Below, piece after piece: positions 29,390-39,953 of a stretch of DNA of 64,000 nucleotides (positions within the stretch are counted from its first letter, which is position 1; the number at the start of each line of letters is the position of its first letter). The position numbers were made by a program, and so were the translations under genes. The DNA comes from Chondrus crispus (lineage: Eukaryota; Rhodophyta; Florideophyceae; Gigartinales; Gigartinaceae): positions 1 through 64,000 of the forward strand of contig NW_005179089.1 in assembly GCF_000350225.1 (NCBI RefSeq), given 5' to 3'. The notes below the pieces were generated by a model. It made no database searches, was not told the origin of the DNA, and saw only the letters and a program-made list of their open reading frames with translations.

Positions 29390-31613
29390 ATAGTAGTTCT
29401 TTCCCCTTCGCTCATAGCATGAGGAAGGAGGCTTTAGCAGAGACCATGTAGCAAGTAAACTCAGAAAAAAACTTGCGTACCACCGCCTTCCTTGCCATAT
29501 AGGCTTTCTTTCCCCTAAAGTTGATGAGCCAGATCGTTTGCTGCATAAAACGAGATCCAAAGTTGGGGCTTTGAAATCTTGCGTACTTTCTTTGCAGCTC
29601 GTTATGAATTCTCAGGTTTTGAGTTATCCCACTACATGACATGAAGTCTTCATCATTCCTGCTCAGGGAAGATTCGACAAAGAAAGGTGGTACACTGGTT
29701 GCCGAAACCCGAGCTCATTATGAAAGAACGAGGGTAATACTTCAAAATGAGAACAGCCGGATAGCTTTGACGTGGGCTCAAAACTCAAAACCAACTGCAT
29801 TGTCTTGTGCAGGCGACCACCGAAAGGAAGCCAGTATTGTCCGCCTGAAAGCTGTATTTGTAGTCATGGACCATGTTCCTACGTACTGGCTGACATTCGA
29901 GTATTGCAGGCAGAAACGCAGCCCTCCTTGTGCCTTCGCTTCTTGCAAGTCCTAGTCCGGAGGCGTTCAGCCCTGCAATCTGCGGTTGACTTGCAATATT
30001 TTTTCTTTTACCTCTTGACGAGCGGAGACGCATTTCTGTTCAAGAACTGATATCATTCAAAAATCCCGAAACGGCCAACTATGTTCACATTTGTTTGGAG
30101 TGAACACGACACATTCATATGGTCAGGCTATTTTCCATTTATGTCTCGAAAAACAAAAACAACCGTGTATGGGAGTAGATTTGAACTACGAAGAAGCACT
30201 GGGGTGGTTGCGAACTACCAACGACATGAAATATCTCTGCGGTAGCGTCAGGATTCTGCCCTGCTCAGACAGACACTGCATGATTCTGCAACCTCTGCAA
30301 ACCATGGAATTGCCCACGATGAACTTGCCTATTCCATATGAAATCGGTTCACGTGACTGTGCAGAGAGCTCTCTTGCAGACCGCGGAGGATTTATCGTAC
30401 GGGCGGAGCTGCCTGGTCGCTTCCGCTTCACGTGAGCTTGTCAAACGTGCGAAATGAGCCATTAGCGATTTTTGTTGAGGCACCATTCACAGAAATATGT
30501 GCATGAATCAGCGTGAAAAAAGAAGTCTATCTTTATTTGCAACTAAGGGGAATTTCTACGGAGCACCCTTCTTTCCTTAACCTCTGTGCATGTGCTAATG
30601 TACATACACGTGGAGGAACTGTTTCGCTCTCACTTGAACACTGCCGTTGAAAGCGTTCTCATCGGTGTCGCGCTATGGTGCTTGGCAAAATGTATTGCGC
30701 ATTTCATGTATGTGTGCAAAAGGCGGCCGTATGCACGAGTTGTAGCGGCGGAAGCTGCTGCTAAATGTAAACAAAATGTGCCATGACAAAGGAAAACAAC
30801 GACCAGGGGGTCCAAGGGGGTCCAAACCACTGCTCTTGCGTAGTGCGGGGAATACTAAGGGCTGTCGTCGGGCGCCATTGGAGTCAATATTATTGAAGGA
30901 GAGTTTTGTGAAAAGGATTCACTCCGGCTACCTTGGCAAGTTCAGTAATGCAGTGCGGCACTCTTTTCCGTATGCAACGAAGTAGAGGTCCGTTTGCAGC
31001 GGGGACGCCTGGCGTTAGCATGAGTGTTGTGCCGTCGAATTGCGAAGCGGCATACCAAGTCGTTTGAACGAAGTGGCACTGACGAAGCTACGAAAGGCAC
31101 AGAGGCGGAAAACTCCGGTGCGCAAGGGTCTTCCACCCTTCAACATTGGTTGACAGAGGGAGTCGAGGGCGAGCGAAACTGTGGTTGCATCCCGAGACAA
31201 GTAAGTCACAGACCTACGATAAGAGGTAGCCAATAGGGCACGAGACTTACACAATGAGTCACCAGCGGCCGCCCGAAGACTCGAGGCGGGAGTGAGGGGC
31301 CATCGCTGTTCATGGAACCACAACCACATAAACAACGCGTTCGGGCTGCAGTAGCACAGTGCCACTCCTAGCACAGCAATCAATGGTCAGCCGCGACTTG
31401 TTCTTATCTTGTCTCGCTTGTGGCACTTCTTGAGAACCACACGCGTTCAAATACCGATAAAATTCAATTCCATTTCCGCAAAAACATGGTGGGCCTCCAA
31501 TACATAGCGACAGGTAGGGGACATGCGAGGCGAGGCGAGGAACGAAACTAAAATTCGCGCATCGCATACACCCGCATACACCCGCATTCACCCATGCAGT
31601 AATGACGCCTGGT
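29390..31613. other. Intergenic, no supportable gene
   Basis: No domain-bearing ORF. Three imperfect 10 bp units of GCATACACCC occur at about 31564-31593, just before an LTR-like end. Confidence 0.45.
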
Positions 31614-32017
31614 TGTGATGCCAAGAACTAGTCCGATGCCTCCAACCACCGGTCGTGGCGGAGGCGACGGCGCCTTTATTTCCTACAGAGTAGATAGCGC
31701 CTTATTGGCATTGTCCTATTCTGGTGACGGCCCCGACCTCGTCGATACGCTCTGAGGTGTCGCGCGACTCCGCCTGCGGATGACGCTTGGTGAAGACGGG
31801 CGCCACCGGCACGGCAAGCGCGCGTGCCGACTCCGTGTCCTTTGCCCTTGTTGCCGCGGTGTCTCGCGCGTAGACATCGAGGTCCGCTGCCGACAGGCGA
31901 CCGCCCCTGCCCCGCGCTCGGTGCGTGCGGCGAGAGAGGGGCGGGGCCACCGCCGGCGAGTTGAGGGCTGGTATGCGCGGAGCACGAAAACGGGCGGCGG
32001 ACGGGAACGCTGACGGA
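31614..32017 (-). repeat. LTR-like sequence (3' tail related to the LTR at 4856)
   Basis: The plus strand begins TGTGATGCCAAG...CCGATGCC, followed by a GC-rich hairpin, GGAGGCGACGGCG and CTTTATT. This block matches the first 65 bp of the LTR at 4856, including the minus-strand AATAAA. TGTGATGCCAA occurs again at 32018. No primer site adjoins and no target duplication was found, so it is a solo or broken LTR whose outer end is uncertain. Confidence 0.4.
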
Positions 32018-32134
32018 TGTGATGCCAATAATACCGCTGCCCTCTCTCCCCCTGAGGGAGAAGCGGCCGGCCGTGACTTTGTGTGCTGATTTGCCGGCCC
32101 TATGTGGATGTGCCTTATCTACTGTGATATCCTC

Positions 32135-32488
32135 CTACTGTATCTGGATGCAACCACGGCGGAGGACCAGGCTCGGCGTATTGACAGTGAGGCCCGTGGT
32201 GTTGACAGGTTGCTGCTGTACTGTACCCTTGGGTACTGCCTGCTCTTTCGGCTCTGGAAGCAGGCAGCTGCTTCCAGAGCCCCAAAAAATAAAGCGAAAT
32301 TCAGTGCTTTGGGCTGCTCCCCTGCTTCCCTCATTCGTGTGCTCGCGAAAGGCGCTCTGCAGTGACATGGTGTTGCTCCAAATCTTGTCATCACCGGCCA
32401 GAATCCGTGTCGGTGGCGTTTGTCCCGCTTGTGGCATGACGCGGAATGTGCCATCAATGAAGTATCGATAAAAGTGATTCCCAGTCAT
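32135..32488 (-). pseudogene. Possible MULE-like transposase remnant
   Basis: A 117-codon minus frame contains FYRYFIDGTFRVMP, which resembles the conserved start of the MULE transposase catalytic region (first Asp in DGTF). Nothing further of the domain is recognisable. Confidence 0.3.
32250..32281. other. Perfect hairpin, 14 bp stem, then A-rich AATAAA
   Basis: GGCTCTGGAAGCAG and its exact reverse complement are separated by GCAG and followed by CCAAAAAATAAAG. Possibly an RNA 3' end structure. Confidence 0.6.
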
Positions 32489-33995
32489 GATCGAGCACCG
32501 TGAAACGCAGAATCTATGTCAATTTGAGTTGCCAGGTCTTGCGCCGTTATGCGGCATGTGATTGGCCGGTGTTTTGACACCTTTCCGTCACGTGATGTCC
32601 GTGTCAACAGGTGGACGTTGACAACATCGATGATTGCGTACCCCGTCATGGTGTGCGCGACACAGGCAAGCGATTTAGAATGGAGGTTGTTCTTGACGGC
32701 CTACGCACTTGCAACTGATCGTCATGCTTTGCAACCTGTCGAGCATTTTCAAAGGGCTGTTGCGATTCCCCAAACTTCTTTCTTGCCCACTTGCTTCCCT
32801 GCCGTGTCGCAGAGACTGTCGCTCGCATCTACTGCACGACCTCCCCAATTACCCATGAGGAGAGCAGACCGGAGAACCGCACATGAACTACAACATCGCT
32901 CAAAACAGTAGCGTGTTAGAGAGGCGGCAGAGAAGAACGTCCCTAAATTTCGCGACAAGCAAAGGAATATGTGATGTTTGTCAACGAACACCACTTCGGG
33001 TTTCCATCCGCAAAAAAGTTTTCTCTTGCGTCATATCAAGTACTTTGTTAACGTGAATAAAAGACTTGACCCTACACTACAATAAGTTGAGTTCATGCCG
33101 ATGCGGGTTCTGCACCACCCAATGCTCGGCAGAAACAAATTCTATTGAGTCCCCTTCTCATCAAAAATCTCCTGGGACCTCGAGTTGTAAATGATCCGAA
33201 TACAATTCTATGTAAGAAGGAAACGAGGCATGATTTCCAATTCCAAGTGCGTAAAGAGAATCTTGGAAATAATCGAAATGATCTGACACCACAAACGGCT
33301 GTTCTGGCCCTGAATGTAATGGCAAGCTACTCAAGTGTACTTTTTTAAAGAGTGACATGTTTGCTTTTCTTCGTCTCTTCATAAGAACTGTGTATTGCAA
33401 GAAACGATGCCTCTGCTTTTACTCAGGCTAGCGTTCATGGTTCTACTGAATGGCGGCGGCGGAGTGACGAATTCCCTGCCTGTTCAGGTCCCACCTGCGA
33501 CATATGTAAGCGTGTCACAGGTGTGTGTGCTGTACATGGGAATCATGACAAACTGCAACTAATTTAAGATGTCATTGGGAGCCTCCGGAAATTATTTTTT
33601 GTGTCGGAGCCATCTTTTTCTTTTTTGTGCACAAAAAATGAGTTTCGTCACGGAAATCCTTGGACACAATGTGGGTCCCCCTACTATACGCATGATTTGT
33701 ACTCAGACGCCGACGATGACGCCGTCAAAGCTCTAACTACAGATAATTTGGATTGTACGCGCGCGCATTTTGGCATTTGTGCGATACACATCTAACCTAG
33801 CATGGGGTCGCCCGTCCGAGAAAACAGCGCGTTGTTTGTGCACAACGCGCCGTCTGCGTGTTACAAAATCCTGATTTGGTCAACACAATTTGGGATTTTA
33901 GGATTTCAGAAGGCGCCCATTTTCGCGCACAGTCTGCACAAGGAATTCAGGGCCATTCGTAACCCTGTGCTCCCGTTGTAGACGATTTTGGGGTC
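32489..33995. other. Intergenic, no supportable gene
   Basis: Only short ORFs. A 9 bp stem hairpin (GCGCGTTGT / ACAACGCGC) is at 33827-33850. Confidence 0.45.
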
Positions 33996-33997
33996 TA

Positions 33998-34059
33998 CAC
34001 CCAGTTACTGTAGAGAGTGTTGACAATAATGTAAGTGACATCACTTACATTATTGCGGT
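33998..34059. repeat. Left terminal inverted repeat with internal palindrome
   Basis: Begins CACCCAGTTACTGTAGAG. Contains a perfect 14+2+14 palindrome at 34025-34054 (AATAATGTAAGTGA and its complement). Counterpart of 41783-41857. Confidence 0.8.
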
Positions 34060-34079
34060 GATTGTTTTAATCTCCATCC

Positions 34080-34480
34080 TGTGACGTCTTGCGGCAGACG
34101 AGCGTTCGCGAGCAGGGAAGGAAAGCAAAGGGCAAAACGATGGCCAACGTCCTCTGGGGTCTGCGCTCCTGCAGTTCGTCCCCAGAGGCTGCCTTTATTC
34201 GAAGTCATTTTTGGGCAGATCGCCTAATGCAAGCCCGTTCAGCGCACGGTGTCTTGCCTCCAGCACAGACGACCGTTCGCGCGTTGGCCTCTTCCAAAAG
34301 ACAGTAGGAGACTGTTTCTCCCACTGACAGTGAGAGACCGTTCCTCAAAAGCCTTCGCGAGCCGGCGCGAGCAAAGTAGTAGGCACCCCACTCATCGCGT
34401 GGACATGGCTCCAGTACCTTTGAGCTCCAGCGCGCGCTCGATTATCATCCCGCCCGCGAGCACAGTGCTCTAGCGTCACA
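34080..34480 (-). repeat. 3' LTR of gypsy element, 401 bp
   Basis: Starts TGTGACGTC and ends GCGTCACA on the plus strand. Contains CGAATAAAGGC (polyadenylation signal) in minus orientation. Confidence 0.95.
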
Positions 34481-34521
34481 GGGCCCCACGGTTTTCGCGC
34501 AACAGCAGCGTGAAACCGGTT

Positions 34522-37500
34522 TTAGGAAGCAAGTGAGCACTGTTCGAGCGCCCGGAGCTTCAGATCCCTATCTCCAGCAGTGTGGAGGAAGTCTTCCAGC
34601 ATCCCAGGCAAGTACTCAAACAAGCGCTCTAACGGCTCCCAAGTGAAATCTTGAGAATCCAGGAGGCCTTCCCATTCCACTTGAACCATTAGTCCACCCT
34701 CTCGATCGCAAACTGCGCGTATCGTCTGGGCCACTTCATAATTTGTCTCAGAGCGCTCCGCCGCCCTTAGCAGGCGCGGTGAAACAATTTTACCGTCCAT
34801 GTCGGCCCGGTACATCAGCAAACGCCGGGCATGTACGACAGCTCGCTTCTGCTTAAGCAAATCTTCCACTTGGTACACCCACTCAGACTGCACAGCTGTC
34901 ACGCGACGCGGTCCAACCCACCTGAAATTGAGCTTGTGCTTGCCGGGCACCGCCCTGCGCACCAAGACGAAGTCTCCCACGCAAAAGTCGGCTGCGTGAA
35001 CGTTGGTTCTTTCGTTGTGCCTCTCAATCATCCGCTTACGGGATGCTTCAGCATTTTCAGCAACCCCGCGGTGAAGGTCGTCAAGAGCAGCTTGGGTGCG
35101 GTCTATGTCGATCAGCTGCCGCGCTCGAAGCTCATCTAACGGTATTTCATCCTTGAACGGCACCAGGGGGATCGCGCGAAGTAAAGGACGTACAGGCAAA
35201 TGCCCATTAAAAACCTCTAAAGGGGTACGATACACGGTCTTCACATTCGGATCCCGGGGCCCAAGGCGCTTTAGAGGGGCGTGATTCAACACGCTCTGGA
35301 CGCACTCTATGACAGCAGGCCAGTCTTTAGGAGCGAGTCCCCACTCGCTTAGCAGTGCTCTGGTTGCTCTTAAAACTTCCCTGCAAACTCGTTCAACGGA
35401 TCCATTGGCCCACGGCGAGTATGCCGTGGTAAAGTGGTGATGCACCTTGATCTCCGAGATGAGAGCTGCCAATACCCGATTCTTAAAGTGGGATCCTTGG
35501 TCCGTTACAAGCCAGACCATGTTGCCGAACACTCCTAGCCATACACAAAGCGCGTCGGCAGCCGCTTCGCTGGTGCACGCGACAGTAGGCCACAGCCAAA
35601 TATACGAGGAGAGGTCGTCGCGGATAATCAAGATATACTTCTTCTCATCGCGTCCGGGCCCCATGAACAAAAAGTCCATGTGAATCACCTCGTTCGGCCT
35701 GGATCCATGCAACGCACTGCCAAGTGGTCGCGGTATCACCTCACCAGCCCTAGTCACTATACAGTGGAGGCACCCGCGCACCAGCGTACTGACGTCCTGT
35801 TCCATAGCGGACCACCAGAAAGTTTCCGATAAAGTGCTCAGGGTGGCATCTATTCCGCGGTGTCCAGCGGTCCCCCCGTGCGACACTACGAGAATCTTGA
35901 GCTGTAGTTCCCTGTCATCCTGGGGAATCCATATTTTCCCCTCCTTCTTCCAGAGTTGATCAGCCGCATCAAATTTCAGGTCCTTCGGCCGTTGCGAGGG
36001 TAGGCGCTGCGATGCGCGAATGGAGGTCCAATTGGGCCACACGAAGTCGCGCGGTGCCGGGACCATCTGCTCCGCTTCCTGCAGTAGCATGCTGCAAATT
36101 GCCAAGCGTTCGCTTCTATCACGGCGATAACCTCGCGTCCAGCGTGTAAGAATGTCTGCACATATGTTCCTCTTGCCGTCAATGTGTTCTATGACGTACG
36201 AAAATCGCGACAAAAAGAGAGCCCACCTCTGAACCTTGGAGACCACATGTCTGCCGAGCGCCGGCTCCAGCGCCAAGGGCGCGAAGATGAAAGGCAGATT
36301 CCTGTGGTCCGTGTAGACGTGCGTCCCTGGTTGGGACTGGAAAAGGTAGTCCATCTTTTCAAATGTTTGAAAGATGGCGAATCCCTCCTTCTCAAAGGTC
36401 GTCCAGCCCAGCTCGGCACCTTTAAACGCAGAGCCTAAAAAGGCTAACGGCTCGTGACCCTGCTGTTCCACAGGCAGAGACAGCTGTTCCGGCGTCGTTT
36501 GTGTTACAACTCCAGACCAATAGCGCTCCGAAGCGTCCGTATAAACGCACACAACCTTTTCCGGATCGGGATGAGCGAGCTGCACTGCGTTGCGGAGACA
36601 GTCTTGAAGTTCCAGAAATGCTTTCACGTGGTTAGGGCCCCAAGACAGACTACGCAACCTGATGTGGCGAATAGACCGATTGGTCCGCTTACCAGACTTG
36701 GAGTATGCTTGCTCCAAGACTGCTGTCAATGGTGCAGTGCGGCCAGTGAAGTCGGGGATTGCGATGTACATCCAGCGGCAACAATATATAAATTGCGCCA
36801 ACTCCTCTGCGTTTTCAGGCATGCTCACGTCCTTCAGTCCTTCCAAACGTGCTGGGTCCAGGCGAAACCCTGCTGCAGAGACAATCCGCCCGCACCACTT
36901 CAACTCCTTCTCGAAAAGTTTGCTCTTCCTCGCGTGCAGGCACAAATTCTTGCTTTGGCAGATTGCGAAGAACTCCTCTAGCTTGTCGAGAAGAACTTCC
37001 TCTTTCCGCGCGTGAAGGCTAAAGTCATCCAACCAGGCCTTCAACCAATTTCGAAGCATGCTGAAAAGCGGCTCTACCGAGCTTTGGAAGAAAGCGGTGG
37101 CGTTAGCAAGACCTGGCAGCACGCGTGTCGATGCGACCACTCCGCGTGGGGTCACGATCCCGCACGCGGTGTAGGACTCCGGATGAACTGGTAACTGCCA
37201 GTATCCCGATACGAAGTCAAGGCAGGCGAAGCAGGTGCCACCCGCGAAGTCTCGAATCTCCGAATCTATGTGGGGCATGGGCCATGCCTCTTTGACCGTC
37301 GCAGCATTGACGGGTCGTAGGTCCACGGCCATTCTGTACTTCGCCCTTGACCCCGGCTTGGGGACAAGCAGCGGCGCCGCTTGCCACGTGGCCGTAGGCA
37401 TGTCTTTGACGAAGTTCATCGCGCGTAAAGTGTCGATGTACTTATCCAAGAACATGCGCTGCTCCGGAGAGTAGCGTCTTGCTTTCACTCTCACCGGCTT

Positions 37501-37527
37501 CACGTCTGGATTCAGACGCACCCTCAT
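34522..37527 (-). CDS. pol: Gypsy Pol: RT, RNase H, integrase, chromodomain
   Basis: 1001 residues from the ATG at 37527. Reverse transcriptase with YRMAVDLRPVN, ACLDFVSGYWQ and active site WLDDF; RNase H with VYTDASE, FEKEGFA and YTDHRNL. Integrase zinc motif (GHRGID...CLHCIV) and DDE core (HMDFLFMGP, VTDQGSHFKN, SPWANGSVERVCRE). A C-terminal chromodomain follows (VQVEWEGLLDSQDFTWEPLERL), which in this family directs insertion toward modified chromatin. The ATG overlaps the gag stop as AATGA, but the frame is open and protein-like upstream of it (PPAHVAPMRVRLNP), so translation may enter by a -1 shift near the A5 run at 37551-37555. Confidence 0.93.
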   Translation of the reverse strand: MRVRLNPDVKPVRVKARRYSPEQRMFLDKYIDTLRAMNFVKDMPTATWQAAPLLVPKPGSRAKYRMAVDLRPVNAATVKEAWPMPHIDSEIRDFAGGTCFACLDFVSGYWQLPVHPESYTACGIVTPRGVVASTRVLPGLANATAFFQSSVEPLFSMLRNWLKAWLDDFSLHARKEEVLLDKLEEFFAICQSKNLCLHARKSKLFEKELKWCGRIVSAAGFRLDPARLEGLKDVSMPENAEELAQFIYCCRWMYIAIPDFTGRTAPLTAVLEQAYSKSGKRTNRSIRHIRLRSLSWGPNHVKAFLELQDCLRNAVQLAHPDPEKVVCVYTDASERYWSGVVTQTTPEQLSLPVEQQGHEPLAFLGSAFKGAELGWTTFEKEGFAIFQTFEKMDYLFQSQPGTHVYTDHRNLPFIFAPLALEPALGRHVVSKVQRWALFLSRFSYVIEHIDGKRNICADILTRWTRGYRRDRSERLAICSMLLQEAEQMVPAPRDFVWPNWTSIRASQRLPSQRPKDLKFDAADQLWKKEGKIWIPQDDRELQLKILVVSHGGTAGHRGIDATLSTLSETFWWSAMEQDVSTLVRGCLHCIVTRAGEVIPRPLGSALHGSRPNEVIHMDFLFMGPGRDEKKYILIIRDDLSSYIWLWPTVACTSEAAADALCVWLGVFGNMVWLVTDQGSHFKNRVLAALISEIKVHHHFTTAYSPWANGSVERVCREVLRATRALLSEWGLAPKDWPAVIECVQSVLNHAPLKRLGPRDPNVKTVYRTPLEVFNGHLPVRPLLRAIPLVPFKDEIPLDELRARQLIDIDRTQAALDDLHRGVAENAEASRKRMIERHNERTNVHAADFCVGDFVLVRRAVPGKHKLNFRWVGPRRVTAVQSEWVYQVEDLLKQKRAVVHARRLLMYRADMDGKIVSPRLLRAAERSETNYEVAQTIRAVCDREGGLMVQVEWEGLLDSQDFTWEPLERLFEYLPGMLEDFLHTAGDRDLKLRALEQCSLAS

Positions 37528-39308
37528 TGGGGCAACGTGGGCTGGAGGGGTTTTTCCCAGCCGAACTCGAAAACCGAGCGAAAACGTTTCAACATTTCAG
37601 CAAGTCTCGCCGTCCCCGCGGAGCTCAAACCATTTGACCTGGCTCGCTCGAGCATTGCACTGAGGGCTTCGTCGAGGGCCGACGGTGGGTCATCACCCAG
37701 GTCGATATATACATCACTCTCGTCGAGCTTATCGTCTTCTGCGCCACCGCTGCTATGAAACGTGCTGCCCCACTCGAACCCATGGTCGCGCAAGATACTG
37801 CCAATAGACGTGGCGCCGTCAGCACACGGGTCGTCCTCGTGTCCGGCAGCCTTAAGCACATCCGGCACGTCCACAATTCCCCCCAGCCTGTCACGTGCAG
37901 CGGCTAGCATGACACGATTGTCGATGCCCAGCGCAGCCAGCACATGACGGCCTATGTACGCGTGCGCCATGCCATTGTCGCTTACCAACCACTTGGTCTT
38001 GCGCAAGATCAACTTCTCACCGTGGCGAATTCGCAACTCAACATCAGCCTGCACCATGCGGCTACAGGCGATCGGCGGGAGCCCCGCCCGTGCTGTGTCG
38101 AACGTGCGCGCCTTCGCCAATTTGTCGGCTTTGATCGCGCTATCAGCTTTGGTCAAGGCCTCGAACAGGGTTGATGGCATGACGTTGACATCTGAACCCT
38201 GGTCAGCCAGCACAGTTGCTTCCACAGCACCGATGCAAAATCCTGCAAAGAATAATGAGGAGTTCTCCTGAACAGCGCTGGTGCCGTGAATCGCGCCAAC
38301 ACTTTTCCCCTCGCGCCTGCGGCGCTTTTTCTCTTTGTACTCTTCGAGGTACTTATCCTTTTCCTCGTGTGTAGCAAGGTCGCAGTCCTTGATATAGTGC
38401 AGTTTATTGCAACGCGGCAACAAACAATTAGGCAGCTCGCGTGAGCGCTTGTTGTTCCCGGTATGCGTGCCTCTGCCTCCAGCTTTGTCGTTCCGTTCAG
38501 CCACGGGGGCCGCCGCAAAACCGGGTACCGAAGTTGTCCTCGCTGTTCTGTTGCGGTTGCGACCGCCGCGCCCTCTACGAATCTTGACATTGTCGCTGAC
38601 TGGAGTAATCTCCAGGTCATCCGAGTCTTCCTGTTCCGCTTTGTATGCCCTCGCGGAGTCGTGTCGGTCGAAGATCTTGGCTTCTTCGGCTAGTAGGCGC
38701 ATGAACTTCGCGAAGTCCTTGCGCAGCTCCTCTTTGTGGAGCTTTAGTGTGAGAACCATACGCGTGTGCAAGTCGACATGCGTGACGCGTTTCATGATGT
38801 GCTTTACGGCAAGCTTCGGTTGCTCCTTGACGAAGTTCTCATACCCGCACTCCCGGAGTTTGTTACTGTACTTCAGGAAAAGCCTCCACACTTGGCGTTC
38901 GAGACTGCAGTTCCTGTCTCCCTTCCCGAGCTTGACACTTTGGATCTCACGCTCGATCCTGGCAAGATCGTAGTCCGCGGGGTCCACCTTCGCGCGCTCT
39001 TCGATGCACTTGCGCAAGTGGTCTTCGGTGATTCTTCTAACATCAGCAGCGGTCACCCAGTTAGCAACGATGAAAAGCTCCAAAACGCTCTTCTCGATCG
39101 AGTTACGGAGCGTAGTTAGCGGTATCTGTACGCCAGATTCGGCGTTCTTCTCTTGAATGAGGCCCTCGTAGATCTCCCTCTTCTCCTTGAACGTTACGAA
39201 ATCTGCGGTTTCAACATCCTTGAGGCGAGGTGCCTCGATGGTTTCGACAATAGTCTGACGAACCGTGTCTCTTTTCTCATTACTTCCATTCTTCTCTCCA
39301 CTCGTCAT
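37524..39308 (-). CDS. gag: Gypsy Gag-protease
   Basis: 594 residues with an ATG at 39308. N-terminal capsid-like helical region; a basic RRGRGGRNRNR stretch; a zinc-knuckle variant C-x4-C-x3-H-x4-C (CLLPRCNKLHYIKDC). The protease domain has ADQGSDVNVM where D-S/T-G is usual. The ORF is intact and its TGA stop overlaps the pol ATG. Confidence 0.88.
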   Translation of the reverse strand: MTSGEKNGSNEKRDTVRQTIVETIEAPRLKDVETADFVTFKEKREIYEGLIQEKNAESGVQIPLTTLRNSIEKSVLELFIVANWVTAADVRRITEDHLRKCIEERAKVDPADYDLARIEREIQSVKLGKGDRNCSLERQVWRLFLKYSNKLRECGYENFVKEQPKLAVKHIMKRVTHVDLHTRMVLTLKLHKEELRKDFAKFMRLLAEEAKIFDRHDSARAYKAEQEDSDDLEITPVSDNVKIRRGRGGRNRNRTARTTSVPGFAAAPVAERNDKAGGRGTHTGNNKRSRELPNCLLPRCNKLHYIKDCDLATHEEKDKYLEEYKEKKRRRREGKSVGAIHGTSAVQENSSLFFAGFCIGAVEATVLADQGSDVNVMPSTLFEALTKADSAIKADKLAKARTFDTARAGLPPIACSRMVQADVELRIRHGEKLILRKTKWLVSDNGMAHAYIGRHVLAALGIDNRVMLAAARDRLGGIVDVPDVLKAAGHEDDPCADGATSIGSILRDHGFEWGSTFHSSGGAEDDKLDESDVYIDLGDDPPSALDEALSAMLERARSNGLSSAGTARLAEMLKRFRSVFEFGWEKPLQPTLPQ

Positions 39309-39348
39309 AGCAAAAGACTTCCTTTGCGAAAAGAAAAAAAGTAATTAC

Positions 39349-39749
39349 TGTGACGTCTTGCGGCAGACGAGCGTTCGCGAGCAGGGAAGGAAAGCAAAGG
39401 GCAAAACGATGGCCAACGTCCTCTGGGGTCTGCGCTCCTGCAGTTCGTCCCCAGAGGCTGCCTTTATTCGAAGTCATTTTTGGGCAGATCGCCTAATGCA
39501 AGCCCGTTCAGCGCACGGTGTCTTGCCTCCAGCACAGACGACCGTTCGCGCGTTGGCCTCTTCCAAAAGACAGTAGGAGACTGTTTCTCCCACTGACAGT
39601 GAGAGACCGTTCCTCAAAAGCCTTCGCGAGCCGGCGCGAGTAAAGTAGTAGGCACCCCACTCATCGCGTGGACATGGCTCCAGTACCTTTGAGCTCCAGC
39701 GCGCGCTCGATTATCATCCCGCCCGCGAGCACAGTGCTCTAGCGTCACA
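39349..39749 (-). repeat. 5' LTR of gypsy element, 401 bp
   Basis: One C/T difference from the other LTR, about 255 bp before its low-coordinate partner's end region. The internal sequence next to it (minus: GTAATTACTTTTTTTC) lacks a TGG-type tRNA primer site. Confidence 0.95.
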
Positions 39750-39953
39750 ATCCTGCATACATTAGTGTCATTGACACTAATTCAGTACTGACACTATTTA
39801 ACCGTAAACGGAAATAGTGTTAGTTACAGTATTAATGTCACACAATATTAGTGTAACTTGGAATTTAACCTACGAGTCAACCTTAAGAGTACAAGTTGGT
39901 GTACGACGGCACCATTTTAGTCCTAATAAGTGTAGTACTAGCTCGCATCCATA

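Larger units (their letters stand above)
34080..39749 (-). mobile_element. Ty3/gypsy chromovirus-type retrotransposon, near intact
   Basis: 5670 bp element with 401 bp LTRs at 34080-34480 and 39349-39749 that differ by one base as far as I can read. Target duplication ATCC (34076-34079 and 39750-39753). Both ORFs are on the minus strand and intact; the order gag, protease, RT, RNase H, integrase, chromodomain is that of Ty3/gypsy chromoviruses. It interrupts the Tigger element 82 bp from its left end, so it is the younger of the two. Confidence 0.95.

Noticed and set aside
31564..31593. GCATACACCC repeats as interstitial telomere or CRISPR-like array
   Set aside because: Only three imperfect 10 bp units without spacers.
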